A DNA stretch of 64,000 nt. It comes from Persicaria tinctoria. Taxonomy: Eukaryota; Streptophyta; Magnoliopsida; Caryophyllales; Polygonaceae. Position numbers and translations under genes: made by a program. The stretch lies in the NCBI GenBank assembly GCA_037127255.1, contig JBANSL010000017.1, positions 67,253,857-67,317,856 on the forward strand. Reading direction: 5' to 3'. The notes beneath the pieces are model-generated. The model saw only the letters and a list, made by a program, of their open reading frames with translations. It had not been told where the DNA came from and did no database searches. Positions 12,848 through 25,894 of this stretch are shown piece by piece (position 1 is the first letter of the stretch; each line of letters opens with the position of its first letter).

Positions 12848-15800
12848 TGTAATGGCTCGGATTTTTAAATCCTAATTTTTCAAAAAAAAAATAAAAAAAA
12901 AAATAATTAAAATGAATTTAAAGGTGGAATTTAACGGAAAACTTCCTAAACCGGATTTTAAAACTCATGGAACGAATTTCCGACTTCGGGACCACAATCT
13001 CCGTCTTCTTTAATCCATTCTTATCCAGCTCATCTCATCCCCTTTTTGGCAAATCCTATCCTCTCCTTCCCTCCCTCATTATTTGATTCCCCTTCCTTTG
13101 AATTGACCCGTTGAAAATCAGATTTGTGAATCTCTTTTCACACATACACAAACACAAAAGACAAACAACCAAAAGTGCCTTTCTCCTCTGATTTAGCAGA
13201 GGACCAACCGGTCTGAAACACAATGCCCATTCCCCACATTTCACATTTCAAAACCCAAATAACCTCTCTCCCCTTCTCCCATTTGGTCTGCCGAGGGGAA
13301 CTCCCTCCTCCTCCTCCTTGTTCATTCAGCCACCGCCACCACCACGCCTCCGCCACCAGTGAACTCCGCCGCTCCTCCATTCTCCTCCTATCCCCTGAAA
13401 ACGCAGCCCCGTTTCCTCTGTTTTTCACGAGCCGGAGCCAAGCCCATCAATCCCGCTTCCCTCCTCCCTTGTGTCCAAGCAGCAGCCGGAGTCGCCTAGG
13501 AGCCGCCAGCAGCTCCGACGCCTCGCTTCTCTCCCCCTTACCCTGTTTCCGTGAGCGAGAACCGATCACCCAAAGCTCCTACCTCTCCCTCCTTCAGCCA
13601 GCAGCAGCACCGACGTTCCCACTGCATCTCCTCGACGTCGACGAGCCTCCCAGAAGCCCAACACCGCACCGACGCCATCTCCGGGAACCTCTGCGCCCCT
13701 GTTTTTCCCCTAAAATCTAACGGTAAGCCTCCTTTCCACTTCCTCTTGCTCGAATCGGTCCTAAAATTCCACCTTTGACCAAGCTTTCCGACCCAGGACG
13801 AAGGAACGCAGCTCGAGCCTCGACGGCGTTTTCCGGCGAGCGTCGAACCCGCACCTCGGTGAGCTTCTCCTTCCTCATTCTCCCCTTCCTTCTTGCCTTG
13901 TGTGTGCTGGTGTCGGAATGGGTGGTCGGAACTCCGCCCTCGCCGGCGTGCTTCCTCCTCCCCTCTCCTTCTTTTCCCGCTGTCGGACCGAGCTTTATGC
14001 TCTGTTCGTTCTTTGTTTCAGATGGAAATGGGTAGAAGAAAGGGACATGGGTCCCCTTGCCACATCACCTCCCTGGGCCCATTCCTTCTCTTTTAAAATC
14101 CGGATTTGCAATTGGAATGAGGGAGTTAAAGTTGTTATTGGGCCTATTCTCCTTTGGGCCAAAACATGTGGTTCTAACATAAATTGTTTGGGCCTATTTT
14201 TTTCCCTCCAAACCAAACCCATATATTCTAGGCCTTGCTCCCAAATTGAGCTCGATTTTGATTTTAATAAAAGAAAGGGGGTCGGTTGTAACTTTTACAA
14301 ATATAAGGGCGGTTTTGGTAATTTTAAAAGGACTGATTTTATTAAATAAGAATGGTTGGAATTTTTAAAGGATTTAGAAATATTTTGTGAAAATGTTTAA
14401 AGGTAAATGGTATTTAAAATATTATATAGTATTATGTGAGATTAAAATGTAAAACATTATTTTGAGAATAAAGATGTAATATTATGGTGAATTAAAAAGA
14501 TACATTATCGGGTTTGAATCGACAAAGGAATTTGACGAATATTTTCCAAGGACGGAATTTCTAACTAGTTAACTCGGTTTTCGAAACGGTTTCGGGACTA
14601 ACTCGGGAATTATGTGCTCGATGACTGACTAGCATGATTGATGTGAATGATTGTCTAATATCATGATTTGTGTTGACTAACAGCATGATGAACTGTTAAG
14701 ATTATGTATCGTTAATTTATACGTTGAGATAGGATGAATATGATGCACTTGAGCTATATGATATGCAAATATATGGTTATGAATATATGAATGTGGTTGA
14801 ATGGGATGATGAGAACGATATGGTATTGAGGAATGTGGCAATGCGATGAATGGTTGAACTTGAAGAAATGATGATTGCGATATGGTTGTAATTCTCGTTG
14901 AATGATGTATGCTTTGAGTGCTTGAATGATTAGACGTAGACTTATATATGTGTTATGATATGCATCTAGGTGATACCTTGTGCTATGACTAATGTGTGCC
15001 GGACTTCCTATTATGCTGTTCTGCATAGCCAGGTAAGTCTCTTCGGAGCTTACTCAGATTGAATAGAGTGATTCCCTGCTATAGGTGCATGATATACTAG
15101 GTGTTGCATTCATTATCAGCATGCCATGTAGTACCATGCTAGGTTGCATTGATCGTTGAGCATTCTATTTCTCTATGCGTATGTAAACAGAACGGCCGTT
15201 ATCTGTGATAGTCCTAGAAGTCTTTGCTAGGGTCATAGGGTAGCCCAGCCTCATCGGGTACCCTGAGTCAATCGAGTACTTCCTTATATTATGATATGCC
15301 TGCGGGCTTTATTGTGGAGCGGGTTAGGCATGCGTGCCGCCCTATTATGAATGAATGCATTCACGAGCTGGCCAGTCTCCGCCTGTCGGAAGGGGTGGAG
15401 GTAGGAGAGGGATATGCCACTTGGCATTGTCTTGGGCCCTTTACAGTATTCTGCACATTATTATGAACTAGGAGCATGCTAGTGTGGTTGAATTTCGTAC
15501 TGCATTAGAGCATCTTTATTAGGTATAGCGTATATGTGTGCTTATGGTTGGGATGCAGAGTTAAGTGGGCATCGATCTGATCCCGCCCCAAATCAATTTT
15601 TTTAGGAATTATTTATGTTCATCCTATCGGTGCTGTTTGCTTATTGCGCGGGTCATTTTGTCGGCGGAGAGTGAGCGCTGGAGTTATAGACTTCACCAGA
15701 CTCTGATTATATTGTTTTGGATTTATACTTTTGACTCCGTTTTGACCCGGCTCTGCCGTGGCACCCCTTTGTATTATGCTTTACTCCCGCTATTGTGTGA

Positions 15801-16008
15801 CCTTTGGTTTTCCACGCTTAGACTTATGACAGGTACAGGGGACTTCCCCGGGGATTCCAACGATCCCTTCGAATTTTGGGTATGAAATCCCACTTGAAAC
15901 GTTAGAGTAGAATTTCAAACCTTCAACCTGTACTCGGGGCGCAAGATCCTAACGAGGGGTTTCATCCCTCGAAACGTAACTCGGGAATCATAATCCCGGG
16001 CCGTTAGA
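12848..16008 (+). repeat. 3' LTR of the LARD-like element
   Basis: Direct repeat of 4442-7601, about 3161 bp, same open frames shifted by 8407 bp. It ends in CGTTAGA at 16008, followed by the GTCAA duplication. Confidence 0.9.
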
Positions 16009-16199
16009 GTCAAGCGGGCCTAACATCTCAAATTCGTTTTCTGTCCGAAATCGAACTAAAAAAGGGAGAGTTTGCAAACTACACCTCCAAATTAGCAAAC
16101 TATACAAAGTTTGGTAAAAATTAGCAAACTATACATCCCAATTTGCCCCCTCCCGCGTGCCCCATTTCCCCCGTGTGCCCCCCTTCGCGCCAGTTTTTT

Positions 16200-16490
16200 T
16201 TTTTTTCGCGCATCAGTGCTGACGCCGTCGTCGAAAATGTTGACGTCAGCAATGTTGATGCCGTTTACAAGGAAGTTTTATTTTCCCACGCGTTAGTGCC
16301 GACGCCGACGTCGGGAATGCAGACGTCAGCATTGTTGACGCCGTTTACAGGAATGCTGACGCCAACGTTTTTTATTTTTTTATTTTTTTTTTTCGCGCGT
16401 CAGTGCTGACGCTGACGTCGGAAATGCTGACGTCAGCATTGCTGACGCCCTCTACGAGGATACTGACGCTGATGGTGATGACATCGAAGA
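16200..16490. repeat. TGACGTCA/GCTGACG-rich repeat block
   Basis: About 290 bp of degenerate tandem units (roughly 60-110 bp) built from GCTGACG, GACGTCAGCA and GACGCCG words. It contains many copies or near-copies of the palindrome TGACGTCA. A 106-codon-class open frame here is a product of the repeats. Confidence 0.6.
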
Positions 16491-16744
16491 TCAATATATT
16501 TGACGTATTAAGTTATTACCAATTATTTGGATTTCACAAATCAAGTAACATTAAATTTTTTATATAAAATATAAAAGGGGGAGAACAAAGAGACAAAGGA
16601 ATGTTCTACCAAAAAAAAAGAAACGAATATTTTATTTTATTTTTGGTAGTGAGAAACAAAAAAATAACGGTAAACAATTAAAACAAAGAATTTTTCAACA
16701 CCGACGATGTTGACCTCCTTCCTCATCCATCTCTTATATTGCAA

Positions 16745-17400
16745 AAACGATGTCAGCAAATATATACCTACATAAAAATATGCATAAAAACGATGTCAGC
16801 ACTAAAAAATACGTATAAAAACGATGTCAGCACTAAGAAATAAACCAAGTTTTAAGGACTCAAGCATACATATATACTTACATATATAATATCAAATTAA
16901 AAACGATGTCAGCACTAAAAAATACGTATAAAAACGTTGTCAGCACTAAGAAATAAACCAATTTTTAAGGACTCAAGTATATATATATACTTACATATAT
17001 AATATCAAATTAAAAACGATGTCAGCATTAAAAAATACGCATAAAAACGATGTCAGCACTAAAAAATACTCATAAAAACGAGGTCAGCACTAAAAAACAA
17101 CTCAATTTCTAAGGACTCAAGCATACATATATATACCTACATATATAATATCCAACTAAAAACGATGTCAGCACTAAAAAATACGCATAAAAACGATGTC
17201 AGCACTAAAAAATAAACCAAATTTTCAGAACTCAAACATACATATATACTTGCATATATAATATCAAATTAAAAACGACATCAGCACTAAAAATACTCAT
17301 AAAAACGACGTCAGCACTAAAAAACAACCCAATTTCTAAGGACTCAAGCATACATATATACCTACATATATAATATTTAACTAAACGATGTCAACACATA
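16745..17400. repeat. Tandem repeat of an ACGATGTCAGCACTAAAA core
   Basis: About 13 copies of a roughly 30-bp unit with core ACGATGTCAGCACTAAAA. They are arranged in pairs or triplets separated by a second repeated segment (CATACATATATAC, ACATATATAATATC, TAAGGACTCAAG), giving a higher-order period near 115-145 bp. The GTCAGCA word links it to the preceding GC-rich block. Confidence 0.75.
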
Positions 17401-18834
17401 TAAATATACGTAACCAAACATGCAAACAAGTCACTCTGTAATATTTTTCATAGAAAAAAAAAGAGAATACCTATCAAATCAAACCTGTCAATGCTTCATG
17501 AATCAATTATCAATCAATAATAAGTCAACATAACAACATCAAGTCGATCGAGCCAGTCTGTCGACTTAGGAAATTAAGTAGTGTACCTATGGTTGCGGGT
17601 GTCCGCTCAACACTAACGCTTTGATTCCGATCAGCTCGAGTGGTCGACGACATGCAATCTCCGGTCTCCACAAGCTCCAGACGAAGTAGGAGGTGAGGTT
17701 TTGGTACACAAGAAGAGCCAGAGGTATGAGTTGAATTAACCCACACATGATGATTCTCCAGCTCCCGATAACGAAGCTCAAACCTCCTCCTTGTGTTTGT
17801 TTTGAATCTTTATTCCTCATTGTTGATACACCAGAATCAATTACTGTGGCTCTTTGCTCTTTCTAAAAAAGCCATTGGAAGTTGCCTGCCAACAGATTCA
17901 ACAGCAACAACACAATATGCTGCAACATTCAAGATGTTTCGTTTTAACACGTGATTTACAACAATAATCGATGCTAAGAGCTATCTAAAGCATCAGATCT
18001 ATTACACAGCTTGCTATTCAATCCACACTCACATCAACTCAAAGATGCTGACATGAAATTAGCAAATCGGTGAAATCGCACACAGATCTGGAAGCAACGG
18101 CAAGTAGTAAGAACATAAAAGAGATTGTGAGAGGAGAGAGTACCTGTCGCCGAGATCAGATGCGAGATCTGGAGGATCATCCCGCCGACTTGAGATCAAA
18201 TCTGGAGGATCATCCCGCCGTCCTAATCATAACCGGCGGCGGAAGAGAGAGGAGCGGAGGCGCTGAGGAGCGGAGATGGATCCGTCGATGCAAATCGATT
18301 TCGATTAGGTCAAAAGCGTGGAGCCTCGACGACGATCTCAATGGGATGAATCTCTCGCTGCAGATCAATTTCGAGTTGGACTTTGAAGACGGGGAAGAGA
18401 GGCTGTAGATGGATCGAGAGGAAGCGACAGCGTTCGACATCAATCGGAGAGATTTTGAGTTGGACTTTGAAGACGGGGAAGAGAGGCCATGGCAATTGAA
18501 ATTGTCGGCAAATCCTCTGGCCATGGCAGCATCTGAAATTGAGAGAGCAACCATGGAAACGGAGATCTCGAAACGGATGAGGAGGAGCGGCCATGGAAAC
18601 GGAGGAGGAAGAGCGAGATCTGAGAGATTTGGGGGGTTTTGTTAAAAATTAAGATGTATAATTTGCTAATTTTTACCAAAACGTGTATAGTTTGATAATT
18701 TGGCCGAAAATTTGCACCTTCGGCGCAAATTTTCTCACTAAAAAAAGTGGCAAATCACAACATTGTATAAATACTTTCAAATGCAAGGCAAATCTGGACA
18801 ATATTAGTTTACTAACAAATGCAAAATCAACGTT

Positions 18835-21800
18835 CACTAGTACAAAAAAGCCATTTTATCACGGTTTTGAACCGTGATAAAATGTTTCGCGATAATAGAG
18901 ATAGCGGTACAGAACCGTGATAAATGATACAATTTATCACGGTTGATAACCGTGATAAAAAACCTCACCAAACCAAGATAAAATGAGGTTGTATACATAA
19001 ACCTCATCTTTATATCACGATTACCACCGTGATATATACATGAAGTGGGCATGTCTACAATAGAACTATTTATCACGGTTATTATATATAACCGTGATAT
19101 TAAACCAATTTTTTAATTAAAAAAAAAGGGTTCATACAGAACCGGGCTGGTTCAGATGAACCAAACCAGATCCATAATTTATCACCTGCTGTATTTGCAA
19201 AAATGAAATTGCTTTTCTATTAAATAGATTCTAGACGGAAAATGTTTTCCATATATATTCATTAACATCACAAAACATACCAACTTAAGGGGATTAAAAA
19301 ACAACAAACACTAAAAATTCATTTATCTATATTGTAAACATACATATCGATACCAACAATCTAATACTTCCCTGCTCGTATCCTCTTGTTTCCTTCCCCA
19401 TGTACACTATTGTCCTCCATTTAGCGGCTTAGCGCAGAGTCTTTTCTGTAGAGAAAGGTGCAAAATCATCTTCTTGATTACTTCTAATCCTCCCTCGTCT
19501 CACATGCTCGTACTGCAAAACAAAACCAGTGCGCATCACATAGAAATTGCGACCATTACAATTCACTCATAAAGAATTCATTAACCATGGGCAACGTTCC
19601 CATTTACTTGTAGTGGGTGTAACATTTGGATCCATTCTAGAACCAAATAAAGTACGTGAAAATAAAGAAATAAGTGCAATTTTGTAGAACAACATACACC
19701 ACTATAAAAAACTTGCTTCCAATAATTGAGGCAAAAGAAGTTTTCACAAGTGCGTTGAACATCATAATAAACTGAATATGGTTAATTATCTTGCAATCAT
19801 TCCATTAAGATAAAAGTCAAAAGGCAAAAGTAGATGCACTTTAGGCAACAATACAATATACACTATAAGAACCCAATTGTGTAACAAAAATTAAGCAAAA
19901 TGGAAGAAACAATAAGTGCATTTATAATTATCACTTACAATGTTAAAACAGTAAAATAAGGCACCAATGAAAAGAAATAAGGATTATATGTTAGGTCAAT
20001 ACCTTGTTAATTTGCACTTTAAAGATTAACTCCAGCATAAGGCTCCTCGGAGATATGAATTAGTGAAGCCATATCTTCCCTAGGAAGAAACAGAAGCATT
20101 AAAAGAGGAAACCCGATGGGATAAGTCATGCTTTCAAGACATGAAAGGGGTGAATCTTCCATACGAGGCAAGAACATCATCCCCATATTGATATGTGATA
20201 TGAGTAAAGTAAAAACAATTCATATGAATCTTGCAAAAAAAAAAAAGGGCTGGAACCATAGTAATATGAAGTTTAGAGGAAACAAACCTGATGCTAGTTT
20301 ATGTTTTGGATATTTGAATAAGACCTCCAACAACTGAACCTATCAATAGTAATGAATATCCAAATTAATAAAGAATCCAAGGTTAAATTCTACTGATTCC
20401 TAAGGGTAGAAGGTCTAATAGAACATGCAGGAATTGTAGGCACTCCAAATTAATAAAGAACCTATCAATAGCACTTTCAAGTTTGAACGAAATTGTAGGC
20501 ACCATGAAGCCACATATAAGGTCAAAGTCAAAACAGAACCTCGATATCAAAACAATAAAAAATAGAACATGCAGAAATTTCTCATAAGTGTTGATTAAGA
20601 GCTAAACGCTAGCAATTAGGAATCAAATTGGAGGAAGAAAAAAGAGAGAGACCTTCGAGAAGAGAGGTGTTGGCTTTAAGGAGGTAATAGAATTAGTGGC
20701 GGTGGAGAACATGGCTAATGCCGAAGGAGAGAACGGGCATCATGATCTAGATCGGAATTCCGACACTAGTAAGTTGTTGATCCTAAGGTAAGCCAAAGAC
20801 TTAAAATGTTACAAAATTGGCAATAGACAAAAGTTCTAGAACCAGAGTTGCAGAACTACAAACCATAAAACAAATCACAAAAGTTAATTCTATATAACTT
20901 GCATTGCATTACAGATTTCTATGCATTACAGACTTCCATTGCATTCAGTGACAAGAAAATCAATATCTCAAAAGCCATAAGAAGTCCCATAGTCCATTCC
21001 CTAAATCAATCAATCCCTACAACTCCTAAAACAGATCAAAATTAGGGGAAACCCCTAAAATCTAGTTCATTCCCCACATCTATCATAAAGCGATTGAGCA
21101 AAAATTTGAGAAAACTGGATAATCAAAAGCAATAGATCGAAACTCCTCAGATTGCAATTCCTAAAGCAAATTGAGCAAAAAAGTGAGAAAATGAATGCAT
21201 ACCCAATAAAGCAAAACCCTAAACAATAACTCACCTTGTAATTGTAAGCGAGGCCTTGCAAATAGCAGCCCAAGCCGACAACAAATCAACCCTTTGAAGC
21301 AACAATTGAACTCCAACCGCTAACCTACCAAGTCGTGCCAAGCTAGGAAAGATTATGAAACTCGATTTGAACAACGTTTGTTTGATTCCGCATACTGAAT
21401 TTCGCAATTGCTGATCATGGCGATTTCGCAATTTCTTGATAGATTTATTCACGCTTCACATGAGAGAGGGAGAGGACTATAGAGGGTTACCGTGGAGGAA
21501 GAGAAGGTCAGTGGTGAAAGGCATATAACTAGGGGGATGATCTACGATAGTCACCAGAGACGGAGGCCGACGGGCGGCGGTTGCCTGGTTGGGGATCGAA
21601 ACTGGAAATGTAGTGGGGTTAGGGTTTGGTTAAGAGCGGAAGAGCGAAAAAGAGGAGAGGACACTTCTTTGCTTCGTATTTTTTTTTATAAAGAAAAACG
21701 TTTAATAAGGTTAAATATTAAACAAAAATATAACAATAAAAAGATTTCCATTCTTTTTATCACGGGCATGTTCTAACCCGAGATTAAAAAACCTGATATA

Positions 21801-21869
21801 GCCTAGTAAGACGGAAGAGACAAAACCGTGATATATAAAGCGTGATAAAATGGAGTTTTTGTACTAGTG
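18835..21869. mobile_element. Non-autonomous CACTA (En/Spm) element
   Basis: The ends are CACTAGTACAAAAA and TTTTTGTACTAGTG, a perfect 14-bp inverted repeat. A 3-bp duplication GTT flanks it (18832-18834 and 21870-21872). Both ends hold many copies of ATCACGGTT and its reverse AACCGTGAT, often as hairpins (for example 18856-18881), as expected for CACTA subterminal transposase sites. The 3-kb interior has only short frames and no transposase. Confidence 0.9.
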
Positions 21870-22723
21870 GTTATAGTGTACCAATACTTTCAAGCGACAC
21901 TCGGGCTATACGAGAGAGCACATTTAGGGTTTTTATTTCTCAATTGGATTTGATTTTGAAGATGAGAGCGTTTATGATTGAGAATAGTTAGTACTTAGTA
22001 GTAATATGACACCGATAATATAGTTATAAATTATAGAAATTATGTATATATTTTTAAAATACTCTATATAACTTATATAATTATAATTATATATAATATT
22101 ATTATAAAACTGGGTCGGGCCCGTTGACCCGCTTGGGCTTCACCCTCTGCCCAAGCCCGGCCCCCTAGACCTAGCGGGCCGGGCCCGTCGGCCCGCTAGG
22201 ACTAACTACTCTGTCCAAGCCCGCATATTTTTCCGGGCGGGTTGGACGGGCCGGACGGGTTGGCCCATGTTTGCTCGGGTCTACCCAGTGGCAAGGCCAT
22301 TTTACTGCATTTGCTATTTACTTTCCACCCGGGTTTGATTCCCACCTTTGAGTTCAATCACTTTCTTTCTATCTATATTTTTGTAATTATGCCGATTTTT
22401 TTTTTAATATTCTACAACTTTTTTTTTATGTTCTTATTTAAGAAGCATAATTGACACTTTGATAAATATAGTACTCCATATAGTATTTAAAAGATTTCAA
22501 CAATTTTCAAGTATAAAAAGTATTTTGGTCAATTTTTGGAAGAAAAAAATATATTTATGTGTTGCTATTCTTTTTTCCAAAAATTAATTGAATTTCACTA
22601 GGATTAGCAAATAATTTTGAATTTATTTAAATTAATTTAATTTCATTATTATTTGTAAAAAAATTGTACAGGGCCCCCAAAATCTCCGGCACGGCCTGGG
22701 GCAGACACCTTTCGATGAAGTTA

Positions 22724-23470
22724 GGGCATCTCCCACCATAGGCTATAAAATGGGTTTTAGCCTTATTTTTCTTCCATCATAGGCCAAAACCCATTTTGGC
22801 CAAATTTTTTTGGCCTATTTCTAAAATGAAGGCCAAATTTGGCTTGAAATTTTAGAAGGCCAAATGTGAATTCCACCATTTTTTATTTATTTTTAATTGT
22901 TCATTATTAATATAAATTTATAAATCACACAATTAATTGTATATAAACTATCTAATTATATTTTTTTTATCAAAACTAAAAGTTATAGTTTGTAAAGATA
23001 TTGATGAGTTCTTTGATATGACTATAATATTTAATATGTTTGGATTATATTTGCATAAATAATTAATATCTTTAGAAAAACATATTCATTTTATATTATT
23101 ACATCTTCATCAAAATCATATTTCAAAAATAAATATCGAGTTGCATAAATTACTAAATTTGAAAATAATAATAAAAAATCTCAAAACACATCAAAACCAT
23201 AATAGTTTCATTTGAAGAGTGAGATGATGACGATATTTGAGAAGAATTCATTGTTGATTCAAATCGAAAGGATAACGATATAATCGAGTGACGGAAATGA
23301 GTATGAAAGTTCTAAATTACATCAGTATTTATAGAAAATTTGCATGCTAAATTTGGCCTACGGTGGGAACAACAAAACTATTTAATAGGCCAAAACAGAA
23401 TATTTTATAGAATATTCTCTTTTGATAGGCTATTTCCCTTAGCTATTCTAGCCTACGGGGGAAGATGCTC
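22724..23470. mobile_element. MITE-like palindromic element
   Basis: The left end GGGCATCTCCCACCATAGGC pairs with right-end sequence GCCTACGGGGGAAGATGCTC, and further inside TTGGCC/GGCCAA words recur. It is flanked by TTA on the left and TAA on the right. The termini resemble common PIF/Harbinger (Tourist-like) MITEs. The flanking trinucleotides are not a direct match, so the superfamily is uncertain. Non-coding and AT-rich. Confidence 0.55.
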
Positions 23471-24829
<1,359 letters not shown>

Positions 24830-25870
24830 ATGGCCGACAACCCTAAGCCTCATTTCCACTCCACCCTCACAATCTCCAATATCAAAAATTGCATCCCGGT
24901 CATCCTTAATCAAGACTCTAGCTACTACACCACATGATCTCACCTTTTCAAGACACATGTGAAAGCTCATAAGATCTTCCATCATATCGATTCCACCCTC
25001 ATTCACCCCACCACCGAAGACGATGATCTCTTCGCTCAACTCGACACCAATGTTCTTCAATGGATCTACAACACCATCTCCAAACATCTATTGACCACCA
25101 TCCTCGACACAGGCGACAACGCCATGGGTGCCTGGACCAAGCTTCAGAACCTCTTTCAGGACAACAAGTCAACCCGTGCCGTCTACCTAGAGCACGAGTT
25201 CTCAAGTTGCAAGCTTGCATATTTCCCATCCATTACCGCCCACTCTCAGCAACTCAAAACCCTGTCTGATCAATTGGCCGCCGTCGACTCCAAACCTAGT
25301 GCCACTCGCCTTGTCCTCCAATCCAAGTACTTTCGGGTCTCCCTTCTGAATACAATGCTACTGCCACCCATATTCAGTAGACCGAACCACTGCTCTCCTT
25401 CGAGAAAACCCGCTCTCAGTTGATCCTGGAGGAGACTCGTCTCCACCGTCAGACCACAGACGCCGCCAAGGAGAAAACTTCTCTGGTGTCCTCCAACGAT
25501 CTGGACAGCACCCACTACCCGCCTCTTGCCTCCGATCGCGGCCAGAAGCCCTCCCCGCAGCGAGGCCGTGGGAGCGACCGCGACCGCAGCTCTGGGTGGC
25601 GGTTGCAACACGAGTGGGAGAGTGGCCCTCGCCCGAGCTGGTCTCCGGTCCCCCGCTTCAACCCGCAGTGGATGCCCTACGGCTATCCGCCCCCGACGTA
25701 TCCCCCCCATGCCCGTATCCCAACAGCCAGCAGGGAGCGGGCTTACTGGGTCCGGCTCCTCGACATGCTAGTCATCAGGCCTATCCGTCTTCGTCTGATC
25801 AGGGCTACGCTCCTACTGATGTGCATCACGCCTTCTCTTCTATGCAGCTGACTCCTCCCGACTCTTCCCG
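24830..25870 (+). pseudogene. Copia gag, broken
   Basis: It starts at ATG 24830. The frame is interrupted by TGA at 24935, where TGG (Trp) is expected in the N-terminal copia gag motif (YY-T-W-SHLF), and continues to about 25320 (helical gag core with W-TKLQNLFQDNKSTRA, then LEHEF). A frameshift near 25320-25400 moves the frame to 25420-25700, with a Pro/Arg-rich C-terminus. I saw no intact CCHC zinc knuckle. Gag forms the virus-like particle that packages the element RNA. Confidence 0.75.
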
Positions 25871-25894
25871 GTACCTGGAACTAGTGCGACCTCC

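Larger units (their letters stand above)
4442..16008 (+). mobile_element. Long non-coding LTR retrotransposon (LARD-like)
   Basis: Two direct LTRs of about 3.16 kb flank a 5.2-kb internal region. An exact 5-bp duplication GTCAA borders the element (4437-4441 and 16009-16013). A primer site follows the 5' LTR. No gag, protease, integrase, RT or RNase H motif is visible on either strand inside. Large size, long LTRs and a non-coding interior match large retrotransposon derivatives (LARDs), which depend on proteins from another element, usually Ty3-gypsy. The LTR ends form an imperfect inverted repeat TGTAATGGCTCGG / CCGGGCCGTTAGA, so the 3' terminus is GA instead of CA. Confidence 0.85.
16064..18736. 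mobile_element. Non-autonomous Mutator-like element (MULE)
   Basis: Long imperfect terminal inverted repeats of roughly 85-100 bp start GGGAGAGTTTGC and end GCAAATTTTCTC. Their inner part (AAACTATACA, GGTAAAAATTAGCAAA) is well conserved between ends. An exact 9-bp duplication ACTAAAAAA (16055-16063 and 18737-18745) is the MULE signature. The interior holds tandem repeats (16200-17400) and a GC-richer, gene-like part (17530-18640) with no recognisable protein, which could be a captured host fragment (Pack-MULE). No transposase is present. Confidence 0.85.
4283..22283. mobile_element. Inner hAT-like element, enlarged by three insertions
   Basis: The ends TAGACCTGAGCA (4283) and TGCTCGGGTCTA (ending 22283) are an 11-of-12 inverted repeat. 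They are flanked by an exact 8-bp duplication CCCAGTGG (4275-4282 and 22284-22291). GGGCCGGACGGGC-type motifs are dense at both ends. Without its three guests the element is only about 0.7 kb and non-coding. The guests are the LTR element at 4442-16008, the MULE at 16064-18736 and the CACTA element at 18835-21869. Confidence 0.85.
4262..22345 (+). mobile_element. tRNA-derived SINE-like sequence, split by the inner nest
   Basis: Left of the inner hAT element is TAGCCCAGTGG, a good RNA polymerase III A-box. Directly right of it the sequence continues CAAGGCC and then GGGTTTGATTCCC, a good B-box. The A-to-B distance in the uninterrupted order fits a tRNA-like promoter. So the hAT element appears to have landed at the end of the A-box of a SINE. 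The 3' end of the SINE is not clear; AT-rich sequence follows. Confidence 0.4.
4146..22698. mobile_element. Outer hAT-like element holding the whole nest
   Basis: The ends CAGGCCCGTGCC (4146) and GGCACGGCCTG (ending 22698) form an imperfect inverted repeat. They are flanked by GAGCAGAC (4138-4145) and GGGCAGAC (22699-22706), an 8-bp duplication with one mismatch. A GGGGGCCCTGTAC-type subterminal motif near the right end (read on the minus strand) is also common in plant hAT MITEs. Its own sequence is only what remains outside 4262-22345. It has no transposase. Confidence 0.6.

Noticed and set aside
16745..17400. Regularly spaced repeats resembling a CRISPR array
   Set aside because: Spacers are themselves repeated, units vary, and the setting is a plant MULE. 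It is a transposon-internal tandem repeat.
22292..22345. Functional tRNA gene
   Set aside because: A- and B-box-like words are present, but no cloverleaf, anticodon arm or acceptor stem could be formed, and the sequence is split.
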